A stretch of 64,000 nt of DNA, from positions 492,802-556,801 of the forward strand of contig NZ_JAALXT010000006.1 of assembly GCF_011634775.1 (NCBI RefSeq), read 5' to 3'. Positions 26,071 through 37,389 of this stretch are shown here, in pieces. The notes beneath the pieces were generated by a model. It saw only the letters and a list, made by a program, of their open reading frames with translations. It did not search any database and was not told the DNA's origin. Position 1 is the first letter of the stretch. Every line of letters begins with the position of its first letter. Both the position numbers and the translations under genes were made by a program. Source of the DNA: Thalassoroseus pseudoceratinae (lineage in GTDB: Bacteria > Planctomycetota > Planctomycetia > Planctomycetales > Planctomycetaceae).

Positions 26071-27495
26071 ATGCAGCGTGTGAATGGGCACCTTCGAACG
26101 GTGCTAGCGGGTTTGGCGTTGGTGAGTGCGGTGAGCGTTTCGGCTCAAGCGGAAGTGCGATTGCCGAAGATTTTCAGCAGTCACATGGTGTTGCAACGCG
26201 ATGTGAAATTGCCGGTGTGGGGTTGGGCCGATCCGGGTGAGAAGGTTCAAGTGTCACTCGGCGACCAAACCGCCGAAGCGACCGCGGACGATGATGGCAA
26301 GTGGAAAGTCTCGCTGCCCGCGCAAAAAGCCGGTGGTCCCCATGAAATTACGGTGAAGGGTTCCAAGTCGGAACCGATCGGCTTGACCGATATTCTCGTC
26401 GGCGAAGTTTGGTTGTGCTCGGGACAGTCCAACATGGCATGGTCCGTTTCGCGATCGAACAATCCGAAGGAGGAAATCGCAGCGGCGAACTACCCGAAGA
26501 TTCGGCTTTTCAACGTGCCCCGACGACCGTCCGCCACTCCGATCGACGATATCGAAGCCAAATGGGAAGTCTGCTCGCCGAAAACCATTCCAAATTTCAC
26601 GGCGGTCGGCTACTTCTTCGGTCGTCACTTGCACAAAGAACTCGATGTACCAATCGGCTTGATTTCGTCGTCATGGGGTGGAACGCGGATCGAACCGTGG
26701 ACGCCGGTCGTCGGTTTTGAAGCCGTCGAGAAAACCCAACCAATCGCCAAGAAGGTCCAAGACCGCGATCCCAAAGGCAAATACAGTCATCAAGACCCAA
26801 CGATGCTGTATAACGGTATGATCAAAGGGTTCGTGCCGTTCGCTCTCCAAGGAGCAATTTGGTACCAAGGCGAATCGAATCACCGTGAAGGTGCTCTTTA
26901 CCGGGACAAGATGGAAGCCCTCATCAAGGGTTGGCGGGAAGTCTTCCACAATTCCGAAATGCCATTCCTCTTCGTGCAGTTGGCCCCTTACCAATACGGC
27001 ACCGAAGACCCCACCATTCTTGCGAAAGCCTGGGAAGCTCAGACGGAATCGCTCAAAATTCCGCACACGGGTATGGCCGTCACCACGGACATCGCCAACC
27101 TGAAAGACATTCACCCCAAAAACAAACAAGATGTCGGCAAACGCCTCGCGTTGTGGGCTCTCGCCACAACTTACGGCCAAGATGATCTGGTTTACTCCGG
27201 TCCGCTCTACAAATCCTCGAAGGTGGAAGACGGCAAAATCCGCGTGATGTTCGATCATGTCGGCAGCGGCTTGGCCAGTCGAGACGGCGAAGAACTCACC
27301 TGGTTCCAAATCGCCGGTGAAGATGGCGGATTCGTCGACGCACAGGCAAAAATCGACGGCGACACGGTCGTCGTTTGGAGTGATGAAGTCAAAGCGCCGA
27401 AATCGGTCCGCTTTGGTTTCCACAAGCTCGCCGAACCGAACCTGATGAACAAAGACGGTCTGCCGGCATCGCCATTCCGTACCGATTCCGACTAA
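26071..27495 (+). CDS. Secreted sialate O-acetylesterase
   Basis: 474-residue SGNH-type esterase that removes O-acetyl groups from sialic acids or related sugars. The signal peptide is AGLALVSAVSVSAQA. A beta-sandwich domain (FSSHMVLQRDVKLPVWGW) precedes the catalytic domain, with GQSNMAWS (serine), SSWGGTRIEPW, AIWYQGESN and DIHPKNKQDV (Asp/His). GAGGAG lies just before the ATG. Likely role: glycan degradation in the periplasm or outside the cell. It is followed by a strong terminator. Confidence 0.92.
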   Translation: MQRVNGHLRTVLAGLALVSAVSVSAQAEVRLPKIFSSHMVLQRDVKLPVWGWADPGEKVQVSLGDQTAEATADDDGKWKVSLPAQKAGGPHEITVKGSKSEPIGLTDILVGEVWLCSGQSNMAWSVSRSNNPKEEIAAANYPKIRLFNVPRRPSATPIDDIEAKWEVCSPKTIPNFTAVGYFFGRHLHKELDVPIGLISSSWGGTRIEPWTPVVGFEAVEKTQPIAKKVQDRDPKGKYSHQDPTMLYNGMIKGFVPFALQGAIWYQGESNHREGALYRDKMEALIKGWREVFHNSEMPFLFVQLAPYQYGTEDPTILAKAWEAQTESLKIPHTGMAVTTDIANLKDIHPKNKQDVGKRLALWALATTYGQDDLVYSGPLYKSSKVEDGKIRVMFDHVGSGLASRDGEELTWFQIAGEDGGFVDAQAKIDGDTVVVWSDEVKAPKSVRFGFHKLAEPNLMNKDGLPASPFRTDSD

Positions 27496-27556
27496 CCGAT
27501 CGCTCGGCAAATGTCGGCTGGGATCAATCCCGCATTTGAACACGAACGAAAAATCA

Positions 27557-27587
27557 AAGCCATCGGGTGAATGCCCGGTGGCTTTTT
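27557..27587 (+). terminator. Rho-independent terminator after the sialate esterase
   Basis: Stem GCCATCGGG/CCCGGTGGC (one G-T pair) with a 6-nt loop, followed by a run of seven T. It lies about 60 nt after the stop codon. Confidence 0.92.
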
Positions 27588-27721
27588 TTGTTGATGGGCC
27601 GCGAAAAAAATACTTCGCTGTCTGTCGGATGGCGCGCGAAGTTGACCATTCCTAGGGTGTCAGGTTGCGAACAACGCAGCCAGATCGATGACCCAGAAAA
27701 CCCCCTCTTAAGGATTGATCA

Positions 27722-28099
27722 ATGAAACATTTCATCGCCATGGCTGTTGTCGGACTCGGAACCGCTGGCCTCGCAACCGACGCCGCTCAAGCCGATCACA
27801 AACACGGAGCCGACCACAGACGCGAAGTGAAGACGAGTTTCTTCAACACCGGATACACGAACACGGGCTACTCGGCGTACAACTCGTATTACACTCCCCA
27901 AGTCAACTACGGCGGTTGTTACACCAACCCCTATCCACAGCCCTACAACTCACGGTACCCCGCCCATTACGGCAACTCGGGTTATCAGAACAACAATTAC
28001 TACGGTGGTTACAACTACCAGAGCAACTATGGTGGCTACCAACAGCCGTACCCACATTCCGGGAGTCAATATTACTCCGGCTACGGTTGGTATCGATAG
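27722..28099 (+). CDS. Secreted Tyr/Asn/Gly-rich low-complexity protein
   Basis: 125 residues. A signal peptide (MKHFIAMAVVGLGTAGLA...) is cleaved after about QA. A short His/Arg-containing linker follows, then about 85 residues dominated by Y, N, G, P, S and Q (NNNYYGGYNYQSNYGGY...). Tyrosine is spaced every 2-4 residues. The chain is likely disordered or assembles into a matrix or cell-wall-associated layer. AAGGA lies 8 nt upstream of the ATG. No enzyme motif. Its own terminator follows. Confidence 0.78.
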   Translation: MKHFIAMAVVGLGTAGLATDAAQADHKHGADHRREVKTSFFNTGYTNTGYSAYNSYYTPQVNYGGCYTNPYPQPYNSRYPAHYGNSGYQNNNYYGGYNYQSNYGGYQQPYPHSGSQYYSGYGWYR

Positions 28100-28221
28100 A
28101 CCGAATCAGAGCCCGTGGTGAATGCCAAAAGGCTTTGCTTTCCGGCCGTCACGGAACAGTTGCCGCGATGAAACTCTGAGAACGGCTCTGAACCAAGAAT
28201 TCACCTGAAACCCGCCGACGG

Positions 28222-28270
28222 ATCCCCGGTCGCATGTGGCAACGGTTGTCACTCGATCGGGGATCTTTTA
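28222..28270 (+). terminator. Terminator after the Tyr/Gly-rich gene
   Basis: 12-bp stem (left arm GATCCCCGGTCG, one G-T pair) with a 21-nt loop, followed by TTTTATTG. It lies about 120 nt downstream of the stop codon and just before the convergent MFS gene. Confidence 0.75.
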
Positions 28271-28281
28271 TTGATTCGGCG

Positions 28282-29658
28282 TCAATCGTCATGGTGAGCA
28301 GAACACAAGGCGGGCACGGGTTCGGGTCGCGGGGCCGGATGCGGTGCTGTTTCCACTCGGGGCAAGCCCCGTGGATGAACCTGTTCTTCGGTTTCCCCCA
28401 CGGCATCGACATCGGGATGACGCCCCGCCGTCAGGGTATAGAACGTGGCCACAATTAACATCATCCCCATCGCCGTGTAGAACATCGGCGTGAAACCGAC
28501 TCCATCGAATTGATCGATCACCCGCCCCAAAAACGGAGCCGACAACGCCATTCCCAGGTCGAAAAAGCCCAGTGTGATTGTCGTTCCTGTTCCACGATAC
28601 TGCTTCGGAAACGCCCCTGCTCCGAGCGAAACCACCGCCGGAAACAGCAACGCATGACCAAACCCACACGATGTCGCCGGGATCAGGAACATCCAATCCC
28701 GAGTCATGTAGGGCAAAATCGCAAAGCCAAGCGCGTGACCGCATAAGCCGAACAAAATCATGCGGTGCCGACCGATAGAACGACTCCACTTCGACGCCAA
28801 AAGCCGAAACGAAAAGGCAGAGATGGCATAACCCGTGAAGAATGCTCCGAAGCCATGCGACAATCCCAAGTGATTGACGTACCGCGTTAGGAACACCGTG
28901 GTCACGGTGAGAGCGGTTCCCATCATCATCGCCACAAGCACAACCGGCCCTGGCCAATATCGCAGCAGTAAAGAGTGAGCCGCCGGCGTTTCGTGAGGTC
29001 GATCGTGAACATCACGTCGCGTGATCGTAATGACCAAACCGAGATAAACGGTCGAGAGCAACACCGTCGTTCCGAATAGCACGACGTACTGCATCCGTCC
29101 TGATTCCACCAACGCCAAAATTAAATCGCCCAACTGGGCACCGCAAATCATTCCCACAAACCCGCTGCTGCCGAGATTGCCGATGACCTCCGTCCGCCGT
29201 GCTGCCGGAACGCGATTCTGCGCATGCACCATCGAGCACGTGAACATCATGGAGATTCCGACCGCGTAGCCGGTGCGAGCCACGTAAATCCACGCATCGA
29301 GCCGATCGACCACAACGAACAAACTCATGCTGGCAATGAACAGGACACTTCCGAGACGCCAAAGAATTCGAGTTCCGTAGCGGTCGATCCCCTGTCCGAG
29401 CATCCAGCGAGCTGCCAAGGCTCCCAGCAATGCGGTACCGGCAATCGCACCCGTCGTTTCTTCGGTTCCACCGAGGAATTTAACGAAATCGGCGAATCGA
29501 AACGTCAGTGCGTTCGCAGCGACCAACGATACGTTCGCAGCGTAGGTCAACCAGAAGATCTTGTCGTAAATCGAATCCCTGGAGGAGTTTACTTGTTGTA
29601 TTCTTTCGGGTGAGGCAGTTTCGGTCGTCATGACGTCTCGTGATTGGCTCATGGCCAT
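28282..29658 (-). CDS. Major facilitator superfamily transporter
   Basis: 458-residue membrane protein with about twelve predicted helices. The cytoplasmic loop 2-3 has an MFS-like ARWMLGQGIDRYGTRILWR (usually GxxxDRxGRR). The second half has RLLASKWSRSIGRHRMILFG at the equivalent loop, showing the two 6-helix halves. Substrate is unknown. The C-terminal tail is His/Pro-rich (HPAPRPEPVPALCSAHHDD). Starts at 29709 (GTG), 29658 (ATG) and 29631 (ATG) are all in frame and none has a clear ribosome site. It is divergent from uvrA. Confidence 0.85.
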   Translation of the reverse strand: MAMSQSRDVMTTETASPERIQQVNSSRDSIYDKIFWLTYAANVSLVAANALTFRFADFVKFLGGTEETTGAIAGTALLGALAARWMLGQGIDRYGTRILWRLGSVLFIASMSLFVVVDRLDAWIYVARTGYAVGISMMFTCSMVHAQNRVPAARRTEVIGNLGSSGFVGMICGAQLGDLILALVESGRMQYVVLFGTTVLLSTVYLGLVITITRRDVHDRPHETPAAHSLLLRYWPGPVVLVAMMMGTALTVTTVFLTRYVNHLGLSHGFGAFFTGYAISAFSFRLLASKWSRSIGRHRMILFGLCGHALGFAILPYMTRDWMFLIPATSCGFGHALLFPAVVSLGAGAFPKQYRGTGTTITLGFFDLGMALSAPFLGRVIDQFDGVGFTPMFYTAMGMMLIVATFYTLTAGRHPDVDAVGETEEQVHPRGLPRVETAPHPAPRPEPVPALCSAHHDD

Positions 29659-29947
29659 TCGGAAGGTGTGCGAGGCACTTTTGCAGGAGGGAGAGCGTTC
29701 GCGAGACACAAGTTCGCGAAAAATTCGGGTTGAGGGTTAGGAAATCCAGAGGAACTCGGGAACCGTTCCCGACGCGCCCATAATACCGGCCAGAAGAAGT
29801 CGGAACAGGCCAGATTTCGAGATCTTTCCTTAACAGATCAGATTGAAACCATAAAACGGGCCGATCCCTCACGGGTTGCTGTTCAGTTGTCGCCCGGATG
29901 ACGGGCTGCCTAAAATTGACCCGATCTGCTCGATTTGCCGTCCTTCC

Positions 29948-32900
29948 ATGCAAGCGACTTCCTCAATGGCTCAATCCGATATCATCATCCGCGGTGCCCG
30001 TGAGCATAACCTCCGCAATATCGATCTCACGCTGCCACGCGGAAAACTGATCTGTATGACCGGTGTCAGCGGCAGCGGCAAAAGTTCGCTGGCGTTCGAC
30101 ACACTCTACGCCGAAGGTCAACGCCGATACGTGGAAAGTCTCTCGTCCTACGCGAGGCAATTTCTTGGTCAAATGCCGAAACCCGAAGTCGATACCGTCG
30201 CGGGTTTGGCTCCGTCGATCTCCATTCAACAGAAAACCTCCAGCCGAAACCCACGCAGCACCGTAGGCACGATTACCGAGATTTATGATTATCTCCGCGT
30301 TCTATTCGCCCGAGTCGGACAAGGTCACTGCCCCAATTGTGGCCAGCTGATCACCGCGCAAACCGGTGAAGCCATCCTCGAAAACATCCTCCGATTGCCG
30401 AACGGAACTAAGTATCAGGTTCTCGCGCCCATCGTTCGCCAACAGAAAGGGGAATTCAAAGACCTTTTTGAAGACCTGCTCAAACAAGGTTTTCTGCGTG
30501 CCCGCGTCGATGGGGAGATCGTACAACTCACGCAGGATCTCGGCTTGGATCGGCAAATGCGGCACTCGATCGAAGTCGTGATCGACCGTCTCACGGCAGG
30601 AAAAAGCAGCCGCGCCCGCGTTGCGGAAGCGATCGAGAACGCCCTCAAACTCTCCGGCGGTACCCTGCTCGTCAGCACGGCCGATGACACCAAACGCCCG
30701 GCTCCGGATGAAACAGACTTGCCCGAAGATGCGATGCCGCTGCGTGGGTCCATCAGCGACACCGAACGACTCTACAGCATTGACTATAGTTGTGCCGGTT
30801 GTGGCACGAGTTACGAACTCCCCAGCCCGCAACTTTTTAGTTTCAACAGTCCGCTCGGAATGTGCCTCGACTGTAACGGTCTCGGCATGCGACACGACTT
30901 TGTTCCCGAATTGCTAGTTCCCGACGATAATCTCTCCATCCAAAAAGGCGCGTTTACGTTACTCGGAAAACTCTCCGAGGTTGGCCGTTGGCGGAAACAC
31001 ATTATCAAAGGTGTGGCGACTGCGATTGAAACGGACCTCGATCTCAAGAGTGGTTCATTTCTCAAAACCAAATGGTCGGAACTCCCGCAAGAAGCCCAAG
31101 AGATGTTCCTCAACGGCATGCCCGGCCGTAACATCACATTCAGTTGGCGACATCGTGGCGGCATCTGGAAACATGGTGGCGTCTGGGAGGGTTATATTTC
31201 CGAATTGCTAGACGCCTATCGCAAGGCTCGCAATCCGATGCGTCGCAAGCAACTCGAAAAGTATATGGACTTTTCGGCATGCACAACTTGCCACGGTGCG
31301 AGACTGAATGCTCAAGCAAGACACGTCCTAATCACGACTTCGAATCCTGAGTTTACTCAACTCGCACAAGAGTCCAACTCGAACATTCAACCATCTCTGT
31401 CCTTGCCTGATGTTTGTCGGTTAAGCATCGCAAACGCAGCCGCATTTTTTGAAGGTCTAGAACTCGATCCCGTCGCGGCTTCAATCGCCGAGGAAGCGAT
31501 CAAAGAAATCCGAGGCCGACTCGGGTTCCTTTTGCGATGTGGTCTCGACTACCTCGCACTTGACCGCACCGCCCCCACCCTTTCTGGTGGTGAAACACAA
31601 CGCATTCGACTAGCCGGACAGATCGGATGTGGACTTGTGGGTGTGGTTTATATTCTCGATGAACCCTCAATCGGCCTGCATCCTCGTGACAATGTGATGT
31701 TACTAGAAAGCCTGCAAGACTTGCGTGATCAAGGCAACACGGTGATTGTTGTCGAACACGATGAAGACACCATGCGGGCGGCGGACCATATCATCGATTT
31801 TGGCCCAGGGCCGGGAATTCGTGGCGGAAACGTAGTTGCGGAAGGCTCGCTTACGAAAGTCAAGAAGTCCCGCAAAAGCGTTACCGGGCAGTTCCTCTCC
31901 GGTAAACGACAGATCGAAATTCCTAACGAACGCCGTCAGCCGACAGATCAATGGCTAACAATTCAAGGAGCCGCTCACAACAACCTCAAGGAAGTCGATG
32001 TTCGCTTTCCACTAGGAACTTTTATTTGTGTCACCGGTGTGAGTGGTAGCGGAAAAAGCTCACTAACAAACGACATTCTCTGGCAAGTTCTTAACCGTGA
32101 TCTCAACAAAGGCAACGGCGCACCTGGTAAATACACGAGTGTCGATGGCTTGAAACATCTGGATAAAGCCATTGATATCGATCAATCACCAATTGGTCGC
32201 ACACCGCGTTCGAATCCCGCCACGTATGTCAAATTGCTAGACGAGATTCGTAGTCTTTATACACAGCTCCCCGAATCCCGAATTCGAGGCTATAAGCCAG
32301 GCCGATTTAGCTTCAACACCCCGAGTGGCCGATGTGAAGCTTGTGAAGGTTACGGTTCCCGCAAACTTGAAATGGACTTCTTGGCTGATGTTTGGGTGAC
32401 GTGCGAAGTTTGCAATGGACGACGATTCAACAAAGAGACCCTTGAGGTTCGTTACAAGGGTTTGAGTATCTCGGATGTTCTTGATCTTGATATTCAGGCA
32501 GCTCTATCGCACTTTGAGAATCACCCGAAGATTGCACGGCTTCTACAGACGTTGCACGATGTCGGGCTCGACTATCTTAAGCTCGGGCAACCGTCACCGA
32601 CTCTGTCGGGCGGAGAGGCTCAACGGATCAAGCTAGCACGTGAGCTTGGGAAGCGATCGACTGGGCAGACGTTATATCTACTTGATGAGCCGACAACCGG
32701 ACTACACTTTGCAGACATCGAGATGCTGCTCAAAGTGCTCCACGACTTCGCCGATGCCGGGAACACGGTGCTCGTGGTCGAACACAATCTCGATGTGGTC
32801 AAGACGGCCGATTGGGTCATCGACTTAGGTCCCGAAGGCGGCGAAGGCGGAGGACGAATTGTTGCCGAAGGACCGCCCGAAGTAATCGCCGAATGTGAGG

Positions 32901-35900
32901 ACTCGTTCACCGGCCAAGCACTTCGTCCGTTCCTGGGATTGAAGGAGTTGCCTCGATCCAATGGTAACACCTCCCGTTGGCAATCCACTGCGCGAAGCAA
33001 CGGATCGACGGATGGACGATCGTCGCGGGAAATTGTGGTCCGTGGTGCTGCCCAACACAACTTGCAAGATATCGACCTCACGATTCCGCGGGACAAAATG
33101 AGCGTCTTCTGCGGACCAAGTGGTAGCGGCAAAAGTTCGCTCGCGATGGACACACTTTATGCGGAAGGACAACGACGGTATGTCGAAAGCCTTTCGGCTT
33201 ATGCTCGGCAGTTTCTCGGTCAAATGCCGAAGCCACGGGTTGAACACATTCACGGGCTGTCACCGGCGATCGCAATCGAACAAAAAACCACCGGGCACAC
33301 GCCGCGATCGACCGTGGGAACGGTCACAGAAATTTATGACTATCTCCGCATTCTCTATGCCCGATTGGGAATCCCGTACTGTCCGGCTTGTCAAATTCCC
33401 ATCGAAACACAGACGACCGATCAAGTCATCGACAAATTGATGCAGGCACCGGCGGGGACGAAGATGCTGATTCTGGCTCCGCAGGAAGTTCGCGTGGGGC
33501 AGAAGTACGAGGCATTATGGGAACGATTGCAGGCCCAAGGTCTGCGGCGGGTTCGCATCAACGGCGAGACGTATCAACTCGACGACGTTCCCGCGATGGA
33601 TCGCCGACGCAAGCACGAAGTTGATGTGGTCATGGACCGCGTCACGATTGATTCCAAGAAACGCGGCCGAGTGGCGGACAGCGTGGAATCGGCATTCGAG
33701 ATGGGGCTCGGAACGATCCGCGTGGCGACGATCGACGCAGACCGTCCGGAGCCGGAGTGGACTGTCGAGCGGTTTAGTCTGCAGTATGCATGCGGTGCGT
33801 GTGGACGAAGTTTCGAGGAACTCACCCCGCATGATTTCAGTTTCAATAGTTATCTTGGTTGGTGTCCGACTTGTGAGGGGTTGGGCACGCAACAGGGGAC
33901 GAACTTGGCGGCGTTGATTTCTGATCCGCATGCGACCCTCCAAGAAGCCGCCATCGCGGCTTGGCCCGACCCGGCTACGAGTGAACTGTTCGCCGCCATG
34001 TTGGAAGGAATGGCCGGTGAACTTGGGATTCCGCTGGATGTCGCGTTCAATCAGCTTGATCCGTCGCATCAACGGGTTGTGTTGCACGGCAGCGGTGACC
34101 GTTGGTTCTCTTTCAAGGACTCGAAAACCGTCGGCCCTGCATTCCGCTTTCAGTACAAAGGGCTGTACCCGGCGATCGAAGAAGCATCGCGGGTTTCGTA
34201 CGTCTACCGGGCCATGTTGCACGACATGACCGGCGAAGTTCCCTGCATGGCGTGTGACGGTAGCCGACTCCGCGATGATGCCGCCGCCGTGCGGTTGAAT
34301 GGCAAGACGCTGCAACAACTCTGCGATTTACCATTGGACGAGGCATTGCACTTCTTGGAGTCGTTAAAGTTCTCCAAGTCCGAAAAGAAGATCGCGGGAG
34401 ACTTGATGGCGGAAGCGACCAGTCGGTTGTCGTTCCTGGTCGAAGTCGGTTTGGATTACCTCACGCTTTCCCGACCGCTGCCTACACTTTCGGGTGGGGA
34501 GGCCCAACGGATTCGGTTGGCCGGTCAAATTGGTCGCGCACTCACGGGGGTGCTGTATGTGCTAGATGAACCAACGATTGGACTGCACCCGCGAGACAAT
34601 GGACGTTTGCTCGGAGCCCTCCAGAAGTTGCGTGATCTGGGGAATACGTTGGTGCTGGTCGAACATGATCGTGAAGTTCTCGACGCTGCGGATCGGCTTT
34701 ACGATTTCGGCCCCGGTGCCGGTCGATACGGTGGAAGCGTGACTGGCGAGGGCACGCCGAAACAGATCGCGAAACGCAAAACGTTGACCGGAGAATACCT
34801 TTCGGACAAAAAAGTCATTCCGATTCCCAGCACCCGACGCATGACGACGGACACCGAGGAAACGCCGGGCGGCGGGTGGTTGGAGGTCCTCGGAGCGCGG
34901 CATCACAATTTGCGAAACGTCGATCTGCGGATTCCCTTGGGCACGTTCACCTGCGTGACTGGGGTGTCCGGTTCCGGCAAAAGTACGTTGATCGAGGATA
35001 CGCTTGCCAAGGCACTTTCCCGGTTGCTGCATCGGTCCAACTCGCAACCCGCTCCATTCAACGAGCTTCGCGGCGTGGAGGCGGTCAACAAGATCATCAC
35101 AGTCGATCAGCAACCGCTCGGGAACACACCGGCATCGAACCCAGCAACTTACACCGGCGTTTTCGAACCGATTCGGAATTTGTTCGCTCAACTTCCCGAG
35201 GCGAAGGTCCGTGGATATCGGCCGGCCCGGTTTAGTTTCAATCGCAAAGGCGGACGCTGCGAGGACTGCGAAGGCAACGGGCAAAAGTGCATCGAAATGC
35301 ATTTCCTTCCCGATGTGTGGGTCGAATGCGAAACTTGCCGAGGCAAACGCTACAACCAGGAAACGCTGGCGGTCACGTATCGGGGCCACACAATTGCCGA
35401 CGTGCTGGAAATGCCGATCAGCAAGGCTCGGGATGTGTTCGAGAACATCCCCAAGATTCGCGGTTTTCTGGAAACGTTGTGTGCGATCGGATTGGATTAT
35501 CTGACGTTGGGTCAACCCGCTCCGACGCTTTCCGGCGGGGAAGCTCAGCGGGTGAAGTTGGCCTCCGAGTTGGCTCGCCCGAACACGGGTCGCACGCTGT
35601 ATGTGCTCGATGAACCAACGACCGGCTTGCACTTCGATGACATCGCGAAGCTGCTGAAGGTATTGAACAGCCTTGTGGAACTCGGCAATACGGTGGTGGT
35701 GATCGAGCATAATTTGGATGTGATCAAAACGGCGGATTGGATTGTCGATCTTGGACCGGAAGCTGGGCGTGGCGGCGGGTTTATCGTCGCTCAAGGCACG
35801 CCGGAAGATATCGCGGATTATGCGGAACGCGTCAGTGCATCGAAGGGCAATTCGATGCATCCCTCACACACAGGGACCGTATTGCAATCGATCCTGGCCA

Positions 35901-36895
35901 CCGGGAAACGAGCCGACCGCGAAGTGTTCAACGCCAAGAAAGCCCGCAAGAAACGCGATGGCGATTTGGATATCAAAGCCGTCGGCCAATCCACGAAGAT
36001 GCCCTGGGAAACCAACGGGCGGCAATGGCATACGCAAGACCGAATCGGTCACAATGGCACGCCGTGTCGCTGGGATGGGGCAGCGTTGGCGACCGTGGCC
36101 GACATGCTGGAAGCCGATGAGCGGTTTGCACCGATCAACTGGAATCATCGCAGCATTGTTGAGGTCCAAGGCCAAGAGAAACAAGGCGGGTGGTTTCTGC
36201 ATGCGTTGACGGGTGAGGAGTGGTTGGTGAAGCTGAAATTCCGTGTCAAGAAGCGACGGTTCAGCCAAGTTGAATTGCAAGAAAAGTTGCAACTCGCCCC
36301 ATTGGACGACATTGAAGAACTTCCGATCTACGGTCGGGAACCACGTGTGAAGGTGAAGAATCTCAAAGGCCCTTGGCAGGAGATTCAGTTAGCGGTGCAC
36401 TGGCTGAAGGAAGTCGACACGCCGGAGTTTCGCGAGTTCTTTGACGAAGCGTGCGACGCATACTTCACCGTCGCCGAGGTCGAGAAAGTCAGCCCGGACG
36501 AGATTTCCCCGTGGAAAGTGCTCGGGCGGCGATGGCATACGATGCGGAAGGGCATGCTCAAAGGCAAGGTGATGTGGAAAGCGGAAGTCGTGGAAGAACT
36601 TTTCAATGTCATCGAAAAAGTCGCTCCCGACGCCGAGCCGGATTGGTCCACCAAGATGCTCGTCAACTACCGTCGCGACGGCCAGCCGTGGGTGCGAATC
36701 CACACGAAACGTCCGAAAGCCGTCGATGTAGAAATCTATTTTCCGAGTGGCTCAGTCACACTGGGCCAAGTCGTGGAACTCGGTCACGACCGCGAAATCA
36801 TCACCGGATCACGCGGGCACGACAGCGTGAAAATCTATTTTCGCACGAAAGCCCAAGTTAACGACAAAGCCTTCGCGGAGTTTCTGAAGGGGTAG
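29948..36895 (+). CDS. uvrA: Tandem double-length UvrA excinuclease subunit
   Basis: 2315-residue fusion of two UvrA-like halves. UvrA recognises bulky DNA damage for nucleotide excision repair and normally works as a dimer of ~950-residue subunits with two ATPase domains each. Four Walker A motifs are seen: GVSGSGKSS (about residues 39 and 697), GPSGSGKSS (about 1056) and GVSGSGKST (about 1672). Four LSGGE signatures lie near residues 545, 885, 1514 and 1861. Zinc modules are seen in each half (CPNC, CAGC, CLDC, CEAC, CEVC; then CPAC, CGAC, CPTC, CEDC, CETC). From about residue 1995 a ~320-residue extension with no UvrA homology follows. An ATG at 29966 is an alternative start. The stretch 31.3-32.7 kb is AT-richer with different codon preference. 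Confidence 0.93.
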   Translation: MQATSSMAQSDIIIRGAREHNLRNIDLTLPRGKLICMTGVSGSGKSSLAFDTLYAEGQRRYVESLSSYARQFLGQMPKPEVDTVAGLAPSISIQQKTSSRNPRSTVGTITEIYDYLRVLFARVGQGHCPNCGQLITAQTGEAILENILRLPNGTKYQVLAPIVRQQKGEFKDLFEDLLKQGFLRARVDGEIVQLTQDLGLDRQMRHSIEVVIDRLTAGKSSRARVAEAIENALKLSGGTLLVSTADDTKRPAPDETDLPEDAMPLRGSISDTERLYSIDYSCAGCGTSYELPSPQLFSFNSPLGMCLDCNGLGMRHDFVPELLVPDDNLSIQKGAFTLLGKLSEVGRWRKHIIKGVATAIETDLDLKSGSFLKTKWSELPQEAQEMFLNGMPGRNITFSWRHRGGIWKHGGVWEGYISELLDAYRKARNPMRRKQLEKYMDFSACTTCHGARLNAQARHVLITTSNPEFTQLAQESNSNIQPSLSLPDVCRLSIANAAAFFEGLELDPVAASIAEEAIKEIRGRLGFLLRCGLDYLALDRTAPTLSGGETQRIRLAGQIGCGLVGVVYILDEPSIGLHPRDNVMLLESLQDLRDQGNTVIVVEHDEDTMRAADHIIDFGPGPGIRGGNVVAEGSLTKVKKSRKSVTGQFLSGKRQIEIPNERRQPTDQWLTIQGAAHNNLKEVDVRFPLGTFICVTGVSGSGKSSLTNDILWQVLNRDLNKGNGAPGKYTSVDGLKHLDKAIDIDQSPIGRTPRSNPATYVKLLDEIRSLYTQLPESRIRGYKPGRFSFNTPSGRCEACEGYGSRKLEMDFLADVWVTCEVCNGRRFNKETLEVRYKGLSISDVLDLDIQAALSHFENHPKIARLLQTLHDVGLDYLKLGQPSPTLSGGEAQRIKLARELGKRSTGQTLYLLDEPTTGLHFADIEMLLKVLHDFADAGNTVLVVEHNLDVVKTADWVIDLGPEGGEGGGRIVAEGPPEVIAECEDSFTGQALRPFLGLKELPRSNGNTSRWQSTARSNGSTDGRSSREIVVRGAAQHNLQDIDLTIPRDKMSVFCGPSGSGKSSLAMDTLYAEGQRRYVESLSAYARQFLGQMPKPRVEHIHGLSPAIAIEQKTTGHTPRSTVGTVTEIYDYLRILYARLGIPYCPACQIPIETQTTDQVIDKLMQAPAGTKMLILAPQEVRVGQKYEALWERLQAQGLRRVRINGETYQLDDVPAMDRRRKHEVDVVMDRVTIDSKKRGRVADSVESAFEMGLGTIRVATIDADRPEPEWTVERFSLQYACGACGRSFEELTPHDFSFNSYLGWCPTCEGLGTQQGTNLAALISDPHATLQEAAIAAWPDPATSELFAAMLEGMAGELGIPLDVAFNQLDPSHQRVVLHGSGDRWFSFKDSKTVGPAFRFQYKGLYPAIEEASRVSYVYRAMLHDMTGEVPCMACDGSRLRDDAAAVRLNGKTLQQLCDLPLDEALHFLESLKFSKSEKKIAGDLMAEATSRLSFLVEVGLDYLTLSRPLPTLSGGEAQRIRLAGQIGRALTGVLYVLDEPTIGLHPRDNGRLLGALQKLRDLGNTLVLVEHDREVLDAADRLYDFGPGAGRYGGSVTGEGTPKQIAKRKTLTGEYLSDKKVIPIPSTRRMTTDTEETPGGGWLEVLGARHHNLRNVDLRIPLGTFTCVTGVSGSGKSTLIEDTLAKALSRLLHRSNSQPAPFNELRGVEAVNKIITVDQQPLGNTPASNPATYTGVFEPIRNLFAQLPEAKVRGYRPARFSFNRKGGRCEDCEGNGQKCIEMHFLPDVWVECETCRGKRYNQETLAVTYRGHTIADVLEMPISKARDVFENIPKIRGFLETLCAIGLDYLTLGQPAPTLSGGEAQRVKLASELARPNTGRTLYVLDEPTTGLHFDDIAKLLKVLNSLVELGNTVVVIEHNLDVIKTADWIVDLGPEAGRGGGFIVAQGTPEDIADYAERVSASKGNSMHPSHTGTVLQSILATGKRADREVFNAKKARKKRDGDLDIKAVGQSTKMPWETNGRQWHTQDRIGHNGTPCRWDGAALATVADMLEADERFAPINWNHRSIVEVQGQEKQGGWFLHALTGEEWLVKLKFRVKKRRFSQVELQEKLQLAPLDDIEELPIYGREPRVKVKNLKGPWQEIQLAVHWLKEVDTPEFREFFDEACDAYFTVAEVEKVSPDEISPWKVLGRRWHTMRKGMLKGKVMWKAEVVEELFNVIEKVAPDAEPDWSTKMLVNYRRDGQPWVRIHTKRPKAVDVEIYFPSGSVTLGQVVELGHDREIITGSRGHDSVKIYFRTKAQVNDKAFAEFLKG

Positions 36896-36900
36896 CTCGA

Positions 36901-37389
36901 TTAATGCTTGTTTGCAAGATTGAGATCAACAGGTGGTTTTGACCAAGATTCATATTGGCACTTCGAAATACCATTCCGTTCGAGAAACACTTTTACGTCA
37001 CTCACTAGCACTGATTCACAACCGTAAGAAACAATAAAAAGTTCGTCATTTGTCACGGGCCGTATGTACTCGTTCATTGCATCAGTATACGCATCGTTCC
37101 ATCGTTCTGATTCTGTAATCTTTCCATCCTGTGATCCATATAGGCCGGGATCGTAGTGCTCGTGTGACCCGGGAACTGCAAATTTCACAATGATGTCGTC
37201 CGCCGTAAAAACAACATACAACCAATTGTTTATATTCGCAGGCGAAGGAATGATGTAGCGAACTTCGAAAATAGAATCTTCGCTTGGATCGACTGGTTCA
37301 CCGTTTGGGCTCAGATCTTCGCGAAGATCTGACCAGTGAGGGAAATCATGCAACCAACGAGTGTGGGCATACTCTTGGAAGGGTGTCAT
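36901..37389 (-). CDS. Unknown protein coupled to deoC
   Basis: 162 residues, no recognised family. It is mixed alpha/beta in appearance, with many aromatic and acidic residues (SPANINNWLYVVFTADDIIV in the middle). It has no signal peptide and no membrane helix. Its ATG (37389) overlaps the deoC stop as ATGA, so translation is coupled. The DNA is AT-richer than its neighbours and lacks their codon preference, hinting at acquisition. It ends 5 nt from the convergent uvrA stop. An open frame continues upstream inside deoC, but that part is an overlapping reading frame. Confidence 0.65.
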   Translation of the reverse strand: MTPFQEYAHTRWLHDFPHWSDLREDLSPNGEPVDPSEDSIFEVRYIIPSPANINNWLYVVFTADDIIVKFAVPGSHEHYDPGLYGSQDGKITESERWNDAYTDAMNEYIRPVTNDELFIVSYGCESVLVSDVKVFLERNGISKCQYESWSKPPVDLNLANKH

